The translations under genes were made by a program, and so were the position numbers. From OMPR01 sp965183835 (lineage in GTDB: Bacteria > Pseudomonadota > Alphaproteobacteria > Rhodobacterales > Rhodobacteraceae), in the NCBI GenBank assembly GCA_965183835.1, contig CBCYME010000010.1:124001-188000 (forward strand): a stretch of 64,000 nucleotides of DNA, in the 5' to 3' direction. The notes under the pieces were generated by a model, which worked only from the letters and a program-made list of their open reading frames with translations, had not been told where the DNA came from and made no database searches. Of the stretch, positions 1 through 9,534 are shown in pieces (position 1 is the stretch's first letter; each line of letters opens with the position of its first letter).

Positions 1-411
1 CACATCAAGACCATCGGTCTGTTCCGTCAGAAAGCCAAGAACGTCATCAAACTCAGCCGCATCTTGGTGGAAGAGTATAACGGCAAGGTTCCGAACTCTC
101 GCGCGGCGCTGCAATCTCTGCCCGGCGTTGGCCGAAAAACCGCAAATGTGGTTTTGAACATGTGGTGGCATCAACCCGCCCAAGCGGTCGACACGCACAT
201 CTTTCGCGTCGGCAACAGATCCGGTATTGCGCCGGGCAAAGATGTCGATGCGGTCGAACGGGCCGTCGAAGACAACATTCCTGCTGACTTTCAGCTCCAT
301 GCCCATCACTGGCTGATTTTACACGGCCGATATCATTGCAAAGCACGCAAGCCGCTGTGTGGCACCTGCCTCATTCGCGATTTGTGCATGTTCGAGGACA
401 AGAACCTATGA
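1..411 (+). CDS. nth: endonuclease III, 5' end cut off by window edge
   Basis: DNA glycosylase/AP lyase of base excision repair, removing oxidised pyrimidines. The visible 136 residues read straight from base 1. They contain the helix-hairpin-helix LPGVGRKTA with the catalytic Lys (fragment residue 46), the catalytic Asp in VDTH (residue 64; the 18-residue gap equals that of E. coli K120/D138), and the C-terminal 4Fe-4S loop C113-x6-C120-x2-C123-x5-C129. The N-terminal part lies outside the window. The stop overlaps the next start as ATGA, so the kinase gene is translationally coupled. Family call is very secure. Confidence 0.97.
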   Translation, partial: HIKTIGLFRQKAKNVIKLSRILVEEYNGKVPNSRAALQSLPGVGRKTANVVLNMWWHQPAQAVDTHIFRVGNRSGIAPGKDVDAVERAVEDNIPADFQLHAHHWLILHGRYHCKARKPLCGTCLIRDLCMFEDKNL

Positions 412-1397
412 AGACTTATCAACTCGTCGGGATCGGCAATGCCGTTGTGGACGTCATCAGCCAATCTGACGATAGCTTTCTCGATCTGATGGGGATCGAA
501 AAGGGTATCATGCAGCTGATCGAACGAGATCGAGGCGAAGTGTTGTATGCCGCAATGGAGGGTCGCGTTCAGACCCCGGGCGGATCTGTTGCAAACACCA
601 TCGCAGGTGCCGGTGCTTTGGGGTTGGAGGCTGCGTTCATCGGACGTGTGCATGACGATGCGTTGGGTCACTTCTATGCAGATGCAATGAACGAAGATGG
701 TGTCGATTTTGTAAACCCACCCGTGGCAGGGGGCGAATTGCCCACATCGCGTTCAATGATCTTTGTCTCTCCCGACGGTGAGCGGTCCATGAACACTTAT
801 CTGGGGATTTCGTCAGAGCTTAGCTCGGGCGATGTACCTAAAGAGGTGGCTGGGCAGTCACAAATCATGTTCCTCGAAGGGTATCTGTTCGACAAAGACA
901 AAGGGAAATCCGCATTCCTAGAGGCCGCGCGCGATTGCCGCGAGGGCGGCGGGAAAACCGGTATCGCCATTTCCGATCCGTTCTGTGTCGAACGCCATCG
1001 CGCAGACTTCCTGTCTCTGATCGAAAACGAGCTGGATTATGTGATTGGCAACGAAGCCGAAATCAAATCCCTGTTTGAAACCGACGATCTAGAAGACGCG
1101 TTGGCCAAAACCGCCGCCATTTGCCCGCTGGTAGTCTGCACCCGATCCGGGGATGGCGTTTCAGTCCTTTACGAAGGCAAACGCATCGACGTCGCCGTTG
1201 AAAAAATCGTTCCAGTAGACGCAACCGGTGCCGGTGATCAATTTGCCGCTGGGTTTCTGTTTGGCCTCGCAACTGGTCGCGATCTTGAAACCTGCGCCCG
1301 CATTGGCTGCGTGTGCGCCCGCGAAGTCATCAGCCACATCGGTCCGCGCCCCGAAGCAAATCTACAAGACCTTCTGCGTTCCGAAAACCTGCTCTGA
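408..1397 (+). CDS. PfkB-family kinase (adenosine kinase-like)
   Basis: Ribokinase/PfkB carbohydrate and nucleoside kinase of 329 residues, phosphorylating a sugar or adenosine with ATP in the cytoplasm. Seen: an N-terminal GIGNAVVDV strand, the substrate-binding GGSVANT loop near residue 60, and the anion-hole signature DATGAGDQF with the catalytic base Asp277. The start at 408 (ATGA overlap with nth, GAGGA eight bases upstream) is preferred to the longer open frame from 336, which would run inside nth. Adenosine is the usual annotation for this alphaproteobacterial subgroup; the true substrate cannot be read from sequence. Confidence 0.9.
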   Translation: MKTYQLVGIGNAVVDVISQSDDSFLDLMGIEKGIMQLIERDRGEVLYAAMEGRVQTPGGSVANTIAGAGALGLEAAFIGRVHDDALGHFYADAMNEDGVDFVNPPVAGGELPTSRSMIFVSPDGERSMNTYLGISSELSSGDVPKEVAGQSQIMFLEGYLFDKDKGKSAFLEAARDCREGGGKTGIAISDPFCVERHRADFLSLIENELDYVIGNEAEIKSLFETDDLEDALAKTAAICPLVVCTRSGDGVSVLYEGKRIDVAVEKIVPVDATGAGDQFAAGFLFGLATGRDLETCARIGCVCAREVISHIGPRPEANLQDLLRSENLL

Positions 1398-1457
1398 TCG
1401 CACGGACGCTCTCCCGCCCGTCGTCAACATGCCTAACGACATATTTCCTCCCGTTGG

Positions 1458-1494
1458 GCGTAGCGGCGCGTGGCAAAGCCACGCGCCGCTACGC
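1458..1494. repeat. perfect 17-bp inverted repeat with AAA loop
   Basis: GCGTAGCGGCGCGTGGC, then AAA, then its exact complement, lying between the convergent kinase and rppH genes. There is no T-run on either side, so it is not a standard intrinsic terminator, although it could stop transcription from both sides. The stem is followed by another GC-rich dyad (CCGTCCGCAGGACG region). It resembles a repetitive extragenic palindrome, but no second copy is visible in this window. Confidence 0.8.
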
Positions 1495-1563
1495 GGCCCC
1501 GCCGTCCGCAGGACGCAAGACCGAAGGTCGCGCAACCCCTTAACAAACCAGCGCGAAAAAACG

Positions 1564-2049
1564 TTAGCCTAGGTGTGCAGAAAAATCGGCCAGAACCGCG
1601 GCGTAGACGTCGCGTTTAAAAGGCACGATTTCCGCGATCAGCTGATCAGGTTCCTGCCATTTCCAGCGGGTGAATTCAGGATGTTCGGTCGCGATATTGA
1701 TCTGCTCATCTGTCCCATTAAACCGTAACAGGAACCATTTCTGTTCTTGTCCGCGATAGCGCCCCTTCCAAATAACCGGCACGATATCATGCGGCAGATC
1801 ATAGGGCAGCCAGCCCGCTGTTTCAGCAACCATCTCCACCAGATCAGACGTCACCCCAGTTTCTTCCCACAGCTCCCTCAATGCAGCGTCCTGTGGGGCC
1901 TCTCCTTCATCCACTCCGCCCTGAGGCATCTGCCACGCATCAGCATGGCGATCATTGCGTTGGCCGACAAAAATCTTGCCTTGCGCATTCATCAACATCA
2001 GCCCCACACAGGGGCGATAGGGCAACTTTGCAATCTCTTCGGGGGTCAT
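1564..2049 (-). CDS. rppH: RNA pyrophosphohydrolase (Nudix)
   Basis: Removes pyrophosphate from triphosphorylated mRNA 5' ends, starting RNase E decay. The 161 residues match RppH length. A YRPCVGLMLMN start is followed by the Nudix box beginning GGVDEGEAPQ with RELWEETG (pattern Gx5Ex7REuxEExGu), and the protein ends in the family's basic/aromatic tail. The start is at MTPEEIAKLPYR; the open frame runs 73 codons further upstream without family similarity and would overlap the promoter region of fadH. It is convergent with the kinase gene and divergent from fadH. Confidence 0.95.
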   Translation of the reverse strand: MTPEEIAKLPYRPCVGLMLMNAQGKIFVGQRNDRHADAWQMPQGGVDEGEAPQDAALRELWEETGVTSDLVEMVAETAGWLPYDLPHDIVPVIWKGRYRGQEQKWFLLRFNGTDEQINIATEHPEFTRWKWQEPDQLIAEIVPFKRDVYAAVLADFSAHLG

Positions 2050-2182
2050 AGTTTGGGCCTCATCTTCAGGGTTTGCACTGTCTAACAAGCCAACCACAGC
2101 ACTGAAAGAGGGTGACGTCAGGTTTCGCGTGACTTCGCGCTGCCACGCAGCAATCTTACGCTCCAACATTAGGGAGAGTGCA

Positions 2183-4210
2183 ATGACTGTGTACCCAAAC
2201 ATGCTGGCCCCGCTGGATCTGGGCTTTACGACTTTGAAAAACCGCGTGCTGATGGGGTCCATGCACACTGGTCTCGAAGAAACAAAAGACTGGAACCGAG
2301 TTGCCGAATTCTATGCGGATCGCGCACGAGGTGGTGTTGCTCTGATGGTGACAGGCGGAATCGGTCCCAACCTAGAAGGTTCCGTTTTGCCCGGTGCGTC
2401 GATGATGACCAACGAAGACGATGTGGCAAATCACATCATCATCACCGACCGTGTCCACGAAGCGGGCGGAAAAATCGCCATGCAAATCTTGCACGCAGGC
2501 CGCTATGCCTATGGGCCAAAATGTGTTGCCCCCAGCCCGGTCAAATCCCCCATCTCTCCCTTTTCCCCGAACGAGCTGGACGAAGACGGTATCGAAAAGC
2601 AGATCGCCGATATCGCGAATGCCGCTGTTCTGGCCCAAAAGGCTGGATATGATGGTGTCGAAATCATGGGCTCCGAAGGGTACTTTCTGAACCAGTTTCT
2701 CGTCACCCATACCAACAAGCGTGACGATCGCTGGGGCGGTTCTTACGAAAACCGCATGCGCCTGCCAATCGAGGTCGTGCGCCGCACCCGCGAAGCCGTC
2801 GGCACCGATTTCATCATCATCTACCGCCTGTCGATGATTGATCTCGTGCCCAACGGCTCGACCCATGACGAGGTGGTCCAGCTGGCCCGGGAAATCGAAA
2901 AAGCGGGTGCGACAATCCTGAATACGGGCATTGGGTGGCACGAAGCGCGCATTCCGACCATTGCAACCAGCGTCCCACGCGCGGCGTTTGCGTGGGTCAC
3001 CAAGCAGCTAATGGGCAAGGTCTCGATCCCGATCATCACCTCCAACCGGATCAACACCCCCGATGTGGCAGAACAAGTGCTGGCCGATGGCTGTGCCGAT
3101 ATGGTGTCTATGGCCCGGCCGATGCTAGCAGACGCTGACTTTGTGAACAAAGCCGCAGCAGATCAGGCTGCCAAGATCGCACCTTGTATTGCCTGCAACC
3201 AAGCTTGTCTGGATCATACTTTTGGCGGCAAACTCACCTCGTGTCTGGTGAACCCACGCGCCTGTTTCGAAACCGAACTGGTCATCACCAAGGCGGACAC
3301 CCCAAAAACCGTTGCCATCGTCGGCGCAGGGCCCGCGGGTTTATCCACCGCCATGGCTGCGGCCCAACGTGGGCATGATGTCACCCTGTTTGACCGCGCC
3401 GACGAAGTTGGCGGACAGCTCAACATCGCCAAACAGGTTCCCGGCAAAGAGGAATTCTGGGGCCTTGTCGATTGGTATCGCACCATGGTTGCGGATTTGA
3501 ACATCAAGGTTGAATTAGGCCGGGATGTCACAGCCTCGGATTTGACCGGTTATGACGAAGTGATCATCGCCACGGGTGTTACACCACGCGATCCCGGCAT
3601 CCCCGGACAGGATCGGGACAACGTGCTCGACTATATCGACGTCCTGCGCCACAAGGCACCCGTCGGGAAACGCGTCGCGGTGATCGGCGCTGGTGGCATC
3701 GGCTTTGATGTATCTGAATTCCTGCTGCACGAAGGCGATAGCCCAACGGAAAACCTACCGTTGTGGATGAAAGAATGGGGCGTCGCTGATCCATCTGAAC
3801 ATCGCGCGGGTCTAGCCCCCGAGGGGCCGCAACCCCACGCCCCAGCGCGTCAGGTCACACTATTGCAGCGCAAGAAACAGGCGCATGGCAAGGGTCTTGG
3901 CAAAACCACCGGCTGGATTCACCGCGCCACCCTCAAGATGAAGAATGTAGAATTTGTCGGCGGCGTGAATTACGAGCGGATCGATGATGAGGGTCTGCAC
4001 GTGTCCTTCGGGGAGGCCCGCGAAAACCCAACGGTGATCGCATGCGATACGGTTGTAATGTGCGCGGGACAACTTTCAGACCGTACGCTGGCCGATGCTT
4101 TGATTGATCAGGGTATCACCCCGCATGTCATCGGAGGGGCAGATGTTGCTGCAGAGCTGGATGCCAAACGCGCCATCAACCAAGGTACGCGCCTCGCTGC
4201 AACGCTATAA
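2183..4210 (+). CDS. fadH: 2,4-dienoyl-CoA reductase (NADPH), FMN/FAD/4Fe-4S
   Basis: Reduces 2,4-dienoyl-CoA during beta-oxidation of unsaturated fatty acids. The 675 residues match E. coli FadH. An N-terminal old-yellow-enzyme barrel carries the active-site Tyr167 (GSEGYF) and His253 (GIGWHEARIPTIAT). The 4Fe-4S ligands Cys335, 338, 342 and 354 lie in CIACNQACLDH and TSCLVNP. The C-terminal FAD/NADPH domains have GAGPAGLS and GAGGIGFD. The ATG at 2183 follows AGGGAG; the frame upstream of it is unlike the family. The gene is complete and undamaged, unlike its right-hand neighbours. Confidence 0.96.
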   Translation: MTVYPNMLAPLDLGFTTLKNRVLMGSMHTGLEETKDWNRVAEFYADRARGGVALMVTGGIGPNLEGSVLPGASMMTNEDDVANHIIITDRVHEAGGKIAMQILHAGRYAYGPKCVAPSPVKSPISPFSPNELDEDGIEKQIADIANAAVLAQKAGYDGVEIMGSEGYFLNQFLVTHTNKRDDRWGGSYENRMRLPIEVVRRTREAVGTDFIIIYRLSMIDLVPNGSTHDEVVQLAREIEKAGATILNTGIGWHEARIPTIATSVPRAAFAWVTKQLMGKVSIPIITSNRINTPDVAEQVLADGCADMVSMARPMLADADFVNKAAADQAAKIAPCIACNQACLDHTFGGKLTSCLVNPRACFETELVITKADTPKTVAIVGAGPAGLSTAMAAAQRGHDVTLFDRADEVGGQLNIAKQVPGKEEFWGLVDWYRTMVADLNIKVELGRDVTASDLTGYDEVIIATGVTPRDPGIPGQDRDNVLDYIDVLRHKAPVGKRVAVIGAGGIGFDVSEFLLHEGDSPTENLPLWMKEWGVADPSEHRAGLAPEGPQPHAPARQVTLLQRKKQAHGKGLGKTTGWIHRATLKMKNVEFVGGVNYERIDDEGLHVSFGEARENPTVIACDTVVMCAGQLSDRTLADALIDQGITPHVIGGADVAAELDAKRAINQGTRLAATL

Positions 4211-4213
4211 ACA

Positions 4214-4274
4214 ACAGGGGCACACTTTGCCCCTGTCGCCCCGTGCGGTTTCTCAAGCACGATCACCGCACGGG
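4214..4274 (+). terminator. tandem hairpins after fadH
   Basis: A 9-bp perfect stem (ACAGGGGCA at 4214-4222 with its complement at 4228-4236) is followed by a second 10-bp stem, CCCGTGCGGT at 4240-4249 paired with 4265-4274. There is no long T-run. Placed between convergent genes, they probably act as a bidirectional stop. Confidence 0.55.
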
Positions 4275-4279
4275 ACACA

Positions 4280-4723
4280 CTATTTGATTTCGATGGTAAT
4301 CACGTCCAGACACAATTGGCTTGTCGTGTGGCACGTGACCGTAATCCCCCAACACCAACTGCAAGGTATGTGATCCAGGGCTCAGCTCGACGGTGACCTC
4401 GGTTTGACCGCCCCCAAAATGCCGATGATTATCATCCGAAGGAATTCCGTTGGACAACTCGTCCACCCCGTCTTCCGCCTTGGCCCAATGCAGGGCGGTC
4501 AATGAAAAGGTGATGATGGCCGGTGTTTTCTTTCTCCGTTCCCGCAGGGGCGACGCCCATGCCACTCAGCCCAAAGACCACAGTTAACGGGGATTGAACC
4601 GTTTCCCCATCGGCCAGATTAACAAAATACACCTGCGCATCAGGGTTCGAAGGTGTTTCCCCCACCCGCCCAAACAGGGGCGGCTAAAACAACGGCGGCA
4701 ACGGCAGCAACAAAGGTTTTCAT
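4280..4723 (-). pseudogene. DUF4399-like secreted protein, frameshifted
   Basis: The reading frame is broken three times but can be rebuilt. The signal peptide MKTFVAAVAAVVLAAPVWA starts at 4723. The next frame carries VYFVNLADGETVQSPLTVVF and TGHHHLFID, the third DDNHRHFGGGQTEV and HTLQLVLGDYGHVPHDKPIVS, and the last VITIEIK with a stop at 4280-4282. This is the DUF4399 layout (periplasmic, function unknown). Removing one base near 4658-4668, 4476-4485 and 4306 restores one frame of about 146 residues (444 minus 3 bases). All three breaks sit at or near homopolymers, so sequencing error is as likely as true loss. Confidence 0.75.
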
Positions 4724-5001
4724 CAGCTTTCCTCAGAATAATTACGCAACACACTCAGTGTAAGCCACCAGCTTGGATTGTCTCGGTCCAACAGAAATAT
4801 CTGGCGCAAACGTGAGACGATGTCAGAATGACCATACCTCAGAATCGCGCATTTACCCTTTGGAAACGATTGTTTCCCCGTTTCCAAGATGCAGACGATC
4901 CCACACAAAACCCTGATATTATCCCACCACCGCCCCGTTTCCGCCCAGATTGGAGGCGATACCTGATCCTCGGACGCAGAGGATAACCCGAGGACACGCA
5001 A

Positions 5002-5907
5002 ATGGATCGACTCACTGAAATGGAAGCTTTTGCCAACGTGGTTGACCAAGGTGGATTCACGGATGCCGCAAAAAAGATGGGCATTTCGAAATCAGCCGTG
5101 TCCAAACACGTCTCAAGCCTTGAGGCGCGATTGGGCGCCCGATTGCTAAACCGGACGACACGCCGGGTCTCACCAACCGAGATTGGTCTGGCCTATTATG
5201 ATCGCGCCCGCCGCGTTCTGAATGATGCAGGCGAGGCAGATGCCCTTGTCACATCAATGCAGTCCGCTCCCTCTGGATTGCTGCGGATCAGCGTGGCCAC
5301 CGATTTTGGCGTCAATCACCTGTCCCCTGTTCTGTCAGAATTCCTGTCCGATTTCCCCGACATCACGGTCAACATGGTCCTAAACAACCGCTATGTTGAA
5401 CTGATTTCGGAAGGCTTCGACATGGCCGTCCGCATTGGTGAGCTGGAAGACAGCACCCTGCGCGCTCGCAAATTGACCGAAACGACAAAACGCATGATTG
5501 CGTCGCCGGCTTACTTTGAGAAATACGGGCATCCGCAGAAATCGACGACCTAAACGAACACAAATTGCTGCACTATTCCAGCCAATCCAGCGGCAATGTC
5601 TGGCGCCTGACCGCTCCATCGGGTGAGAAACGCCAAGTGCGGCACCGCTGGCTGGCTCAGCGTCAATGACGGGCAATCACTCTTGAACGCCCGCCATCTC
5701 TGGTCTTGGGATCGCCTATTTGCCAAGCTATCTCTATGCTGATGCGATGGAGCAGGGGTTGGTCATGGATGCGATGCCGTCTTGCCGGACGAGACCCAAG
5801 GCATCTATGCTGTCTATCCGCCGGGCCGTTTCACACAGCCCAAGGTCCGCGCCTTTATCGACTTTCTGGTCCACTCCTTTGCCGACAAAGGCCCCATGGA
5901 GTGGTAA
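5002..5907 (+). pseudogene. LysR-family regulator, frameshifted in effector domain
   Basis: Transcription regulator. The N-terminal winged helix (MDRLTEMEAF, SKSAVSKHVSSLEARLGARL) and the first half of the effector domain are intact to residue ~180, then a stop appears at 5551-5553. The rest continues in other frames: NEHKLLHYSSQSSGNVWRL, then GLGIAYLPSYLYADAMEQG, then VYPPGRFTQPKVRAFIDFLV with a stop at 5905-5907. Four single-base indels near 5538, 5643, 5691 and 5780 account for everything; the net shift is zero, giving 301 codons, a normal LTTR length. The subgroup resembles DNA-binding regulators beside quinone or redox genes; target unknown. Confidence 0.85.
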
Positions 5908-5933
5908 CCGCCACCTTTCATCTTGTTGCTTCC

Positions 5934-6895
5934 CTAAGCAACACAAACTGCCCTGCACATCACGTGCGGGGCTTTTTTCTGTGGGATTAGCGGGACAGGG
6001 TTTACAACCTCGACACGCCGGTTGATATCGCGCCCTTCGGCGGTGTCATTCGTTTTGATCGGCGCAAGGTATCCCATACCTTCGGCCTGAATTCTGTCCG
6101 ACGCGATGCCGTAACGCCCGACCAGCAAATCCCGCACGACCTGTGCACGCGCTTTGCCCAGTTTGATATTTGCCCTCTAGGGCACCGATGTTGTCGGTGT
6201 GGCCAACCAGAACGATCCTCAGACCGGGATTCCGCCTCAAGAATTTCCACCAACGTTTGCAGAACCGGGGCTTCTTCCTCCTGCAACGTGTTTGCGCCTT
6301 CTTTGAACGCGAGCCCTTCAAGAATCACGTGCCCGTCTTGTTTCAACAGATCTGAAAACGATTGCGCGCCTGGTGTTGGAACCTCTGCTTGGGTTACAAT
6401 CGGGGCAATTTCTTGCGTTCCCGGCGAGACACGGATGATCTGAATATAGGCATCCGGCGATTGGCGGCTGACCAACAAGCTCAACGCTTGGTCCCCTTTG
6501 GTCGCAGATAAGAACCGATAATCCCGGACTGCTACGTACATATCAGGAGCTGGTATCACCTCGGTTCCAAAGCGAAAATCAAACCCGCCACAGGTACGCG
6601 CCGCGCAATCCAGCAGAATGTCATATCCGGCCTCCTGCAATTGGGTGCGTAGGGGGGCCAGAACCTGCAATGTTGTGCCCGCCCCAACGGCAACACGCCA
6701 AGACCGCTTTTCAATGCGCCCTTCTAGGGTGCGCACCGGAATACCATCATTGGCAAAGGGGCCCGTTGGCAAATCATAAGAAGCCAACGGATTGACCCGA
6801 TCTGTGAGTTGCTTAGCCCCAACCGGCAGCTGCAACTCCTGCGCCGCGGCAGGCATCGCCATTACCAAGGCGCAAGAGAGCAGGAACCGCATCAT
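5934..6895 (-). pseudogene. OmpA-family peptidoglycan-binding protein, frameshifted
   Basis: Secreted protein with signal peptide MMRFLLSCALVMAMPAAAQ, about 180 residues of unknown N-terminal domain, and a C-terminal OmpA domain that anchors to peptidoglycan. The frame breaks inside that domain: VLVGHTDNIGALEG lies in a second frame and RDLLVGRYGIASDRIQAEGM to NRRVEVV in a third. Extra bases near 6233 and 6170 explain both; without them 960 bases give 319 residues. Its ATG overlaps the repaired stop of the upstream AhpD-like gene (ATGA), so the two would be coupled. Confidence 0.8.
5950..5978 (+). terminator. intrinsic terminator after LysR gene
   Basis: GCCCTGCAC paired with GTGCGGGGC around a four-base loop, followed by six T. 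It points rightward and overlaps the 3' end of the convergent OmpA-like gene. Confidence 0.8.
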
Positions 6896-7465
6896 CTGTA
6901 CTGGGAATGATATTCAGCATTGGGCACCATTGCAGTTGCGCTCGCGACCCCGGTTGGACATGTTGTAAAAACCCGCAACGTTGGCGATATCCCAAATATC
7001 CCGGTCCGAGAAACCAACGTCACGCAGCGCCTGGCGATGCGATTCTTCGATCGTTGCGCTTTCGGTTGTCATTTTGGCGGCGAAATCCAGCATTGCACGC
7101 TGGCGATCATCCAACGGGGCCACGCGGTAATTCATCACCAGCATTTCACCCAAAACTGGATCACCTGACAAACCGCGCACCGCGGCCCCGTGTGCAACCA
7201 GACAATAGAAACACTTGTTGATTGCAGAAACAACCACAGCGATCATCTCACGCTCAAGCTTGCTCAGCCCACTGGGGGCCAGCATCAGATCGTTATACAT
7301 CGCGGTAAAGGCATTCAGCTTGTCGATGTCAAAGGCGTTGGCCTGCAACACGTTTGGCACCATGCCCAGCTTTTCAACACAGATATCAAAATACTTCTGC
7401 GTCTCTGGCGGCAGTGGATCCACCATTGGCAAATCTAATGCAGTAGGTTCTTTAATCTCAGTCAC
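6892..7465 (-). pseudogene. AhpD-like peroxidase-related protein, frameshifted at 3' end
   Basis: Carboxymuconolactone decarboxylase/AhpD fold, a presumed thiol peroxidase or reductase partner. Redox motif C85-x2-C88 with His92 (CFYCLVAHG) sits in the central helix. As given, the frame stops at 6914 with an odd tail after NMSNR. Removing one G near 6950 gives NMSNRVASATAMVPNAEY and a stop at 6892-6894 that overlaps the next ATG, which is the expected family ending. The gene is therefore probably intact (190 residues) with a sequence error. It follows the GNAT gene closely in one leftward operon. Confidence 0.85.
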
Positions 7466-7480
7466 GTTTGTCTCTCTCCC

Positions 7481-8189
7481 CTAGACAAGATGGCGGTAAT
7501 GATACGCGGACACCGGGTCCATCCCCCAGCGACCGATACAGCGCATTTGCGCCCTCATTCGCCTTTGTACACATCACGCTAAGGGTCTCTGCCCCATTGT
7601 CCAGCGCCCAAAAAGCCGCGCCCCGCATCATCCACTTTGCCAATCCCTGCTTGCGTTGAAACGGCACAATCTCAAGGGCATGAACCATCGCAATACCGTC
7701 ATGAACGCCAACAAAACCCACCCCCCCCGGTTTGTCGTTAAAGCGGGACAACAATCCCGTTTTAGGGCCTTCAACCCGCGCCATGATATCAAGGCGTTCA
7801 GGTCCGATGCCACCGGCTGCCCAAATCTCGCGCATGATCGAAAGCGGCTCCCAGATGGTGAACACAGTCACACGCGGGATCGCCAAATCCGTCAATTTCG
7901 CAGCGGGGCAGGCATAAATCGTGACGGCATCCACAACACTGTACCCGCGTGTTTCTAGCTGGGCATCCAGTGCCTCGTCACCCGGGCGGATCATGAACAA
8001 ACGCTTTTGCCCCATATCCAACATCGCCTGTTCAGCCGCATCGATGTCAACTGCGTTGCCATCCACCATGGTGGCCGCCGAAACCCGACTTCCCCCACCT
8101 TGTCCCTCGCGCAGATTAAAGCCGCCAACCGTTTTCTGGTCAGCCGCAGGCCATGTCTGATCAATCACATCGAACCAAGGCGCGCTCAT
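7481..8189 (-). pseudogene. GNAT N-acetyltransferase, frameshifted near 3' end
   Basis: GNAT-fold acetyltransferase. It starts at MSAPWFDVIDQTWPA with an ATGA overlap with the upstream CinA-like gene. Motif A is visible as VPFQRKQGLAKWMM, with a typical NALYRSLG helix near the end. The frame as given runs on to 7458 into the next gene. Dropping one G from the run at 7523-7527 gives the normal ending PVSAYHYRHLV and a stop at 7481-7483, just ahead of the next gene's ribosome site (235 residues). Substrate unknown. Confidence 0.85.
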
Positions 8190-8908
8190 ACCTCTAAATC
8201 CTTTGCCAACTGGGTCACTGCCGCATCGACCCGCGCGCCATTTGTCCCACGCACAACCACATTTGCCCCATAGGCCCCGTTCACCTGAAACGGGTAACAC
8301 CCGATCGACAGATCCTCAAAAGTCTGCGCTGCTTCGGTCAGGATTTCGGCGATGTCCCCCTCACCGCGATTGACGCGCAGGGTCTGTGACAGCAACGGCG
8401 CCCCCCCGGTCAAGGTTGGCAGCACGCTCGCCACCATAGCCTGAAAGATATTTGGCACCCCGGCCATGACATGCACGTTTTCAATCGTGAAGCCCGGTGC
8501 GGTCGATACGGGATTGTCGATCAAAGCGGCGCCATCCGGAATGCGGGCCATACGCAGGCGCGCCTCGTTCAGCTCCAACCCGGCTTTATCATAATGCGCT
8601 TGCAACAATGCCCGCGCATCTGCCCGTACATCTATGTGCACCCCAAAAGCGCGCGCAATGCAATCTGCGGTGATGTCATCATGAGTCGGGCCAATACCAC
8701 CACTGGTAAAGACCTGATCATGCGCCTTAGCCATTGCCTGAACCGAACTTACAATTGCATCGGGGTCATCACTGACCACCCGAACCTCTTTCAGATCAAT
8801 CCCATGTTTGGTCAATTCACCCGCCAAAAAGTACATATTGGCATCGCGAGTGCGCCCTGACAGGATCTCATCCCCGATCACAAGCATCGCAGCAGTTGGA
8901 TTCGACAT
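8186..8908 (-). CDS. CinA/MoaB-type molybdopterin-binding domain protein
   Basis: Stand-alone N-terminal CinA domain (240 residues, no nicotinamide-nucleotide deamidase domain). It has the molybdopterin-binding fold with LVIGDEILSGRTRD and TSGGIGPTHDDIT. Homologues are annotated competence/damage-inducible protein A or FAD synthetase-like; the biochemical role is not settled. The start at 8908 follows AGGAGA. The longer frame adds 11 residues without a better signal. The gene heads the leftward GNAT, AhpD-like, OmpA-like operon. Confidence 0.88.
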   Translation of the reverse strand: MSNPTAAMLVIGDEILSGRTRDANMYFLAGELTKHGIDLKEVRVVSDDPDAIVSSVQAMAKAHDQVFTSGGIGPTHDDITADCIARAFGVHIDVRADARALLQAHYDKAGLELNEARLRMARIPDGAALIDNPVSTAPGFTIENVHVMAGVPNIFQAMVASVLPTLTGGAPLLSQTLRVNRGEGDIAEILTEAAQTFEDLSIGCYPFQVNGAYGANVVVRGTNGARVDAAVTQLAKDLEV

Positions 8909-8980
8909 GTCCTGTCTCCTTTGTGGCAGCAGAGCGTGCAAGATATCTGTCCCCGTCGGCCCTGCAAGCCCAGATCGGGG

Positions 8981-9520
8981 TCAATCCGTCGCTTGGTCCG
9001 TGATCTGATCGAACAAATCCATGTCCTGCAAACTGCGCGCGAGGATCATAGCCCCCTCTAGACGAGCAATCAGCGCCCCCGCAGCAGCCCGGGCCTGCCC
9101 AGCCGTTTGACCCTGCATTACGTAAATTTCCGTGACCCAAGCCATATTTCGTTCAAAGAAGGCACGCGTTTTCAACGCAACGGGTTCAGGTAAATGGCTG
9201 ATTTCTGCCCCGAACATCCCGCACAAACACATCAATCCATCCTCTAGCAAAGCGGCCCGGTATGCGGCGACATAGCGCGCCAACTGCTCCGCCGCAGGCG
9301 CACTGTCAGGGGCCCCCAAAGCCTCAAGAAAGCGATCTGTGTACCGTTCGGCAATCGCCGCGCCCAAGGTTTCTTTGTTGGGGAAATGATAATGGACGCT
9401 GGCCGCCTTGATGCCAATTTCCGCAGCGATCTCGCGAAAACTAAACGAATTATAGCCCCCGATGCGGGCCATGCGTTCGGCGATATCAAGGATCCGGGTG
9501 ACGGTGTCTAGCTGAGGCAT
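8981..9520 (-). CDS. TetR-family repressor
   Basis: One-component regulator of 179 residues. The N-terminal helix-turn-helix is FREIAAEIGIKAASVHYHF with the NKETLGAAI continuation, and the helical ligand domain is variable. The gene diverges from the SDR gene at 9615, with repeat elements between them, so it most likely controls that enzyme and itself. The C-terminal part resembles the AcnR/RutR-like TetR_C groups only loosely; ligand unknown. Confidence 0.9.
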   Translation of the reverse strand: MPQLDTVTRILDIAERMARIGGYNSFSFREIAAEIGIKAASVHYHFPNKETLGAAIAERYTDRFLEALGAPDSAPAAEQLARYVAAYRAALLEDGLMCLCGMFGAEISHLPEPVALKTRAFFERNMAWVTEIYVMQGQTAGQARAAAGALIARLEGAMILARSLQDMDLFDQITDQATD

Positions 9521-9534
9521 AGGTTCACATTTTT

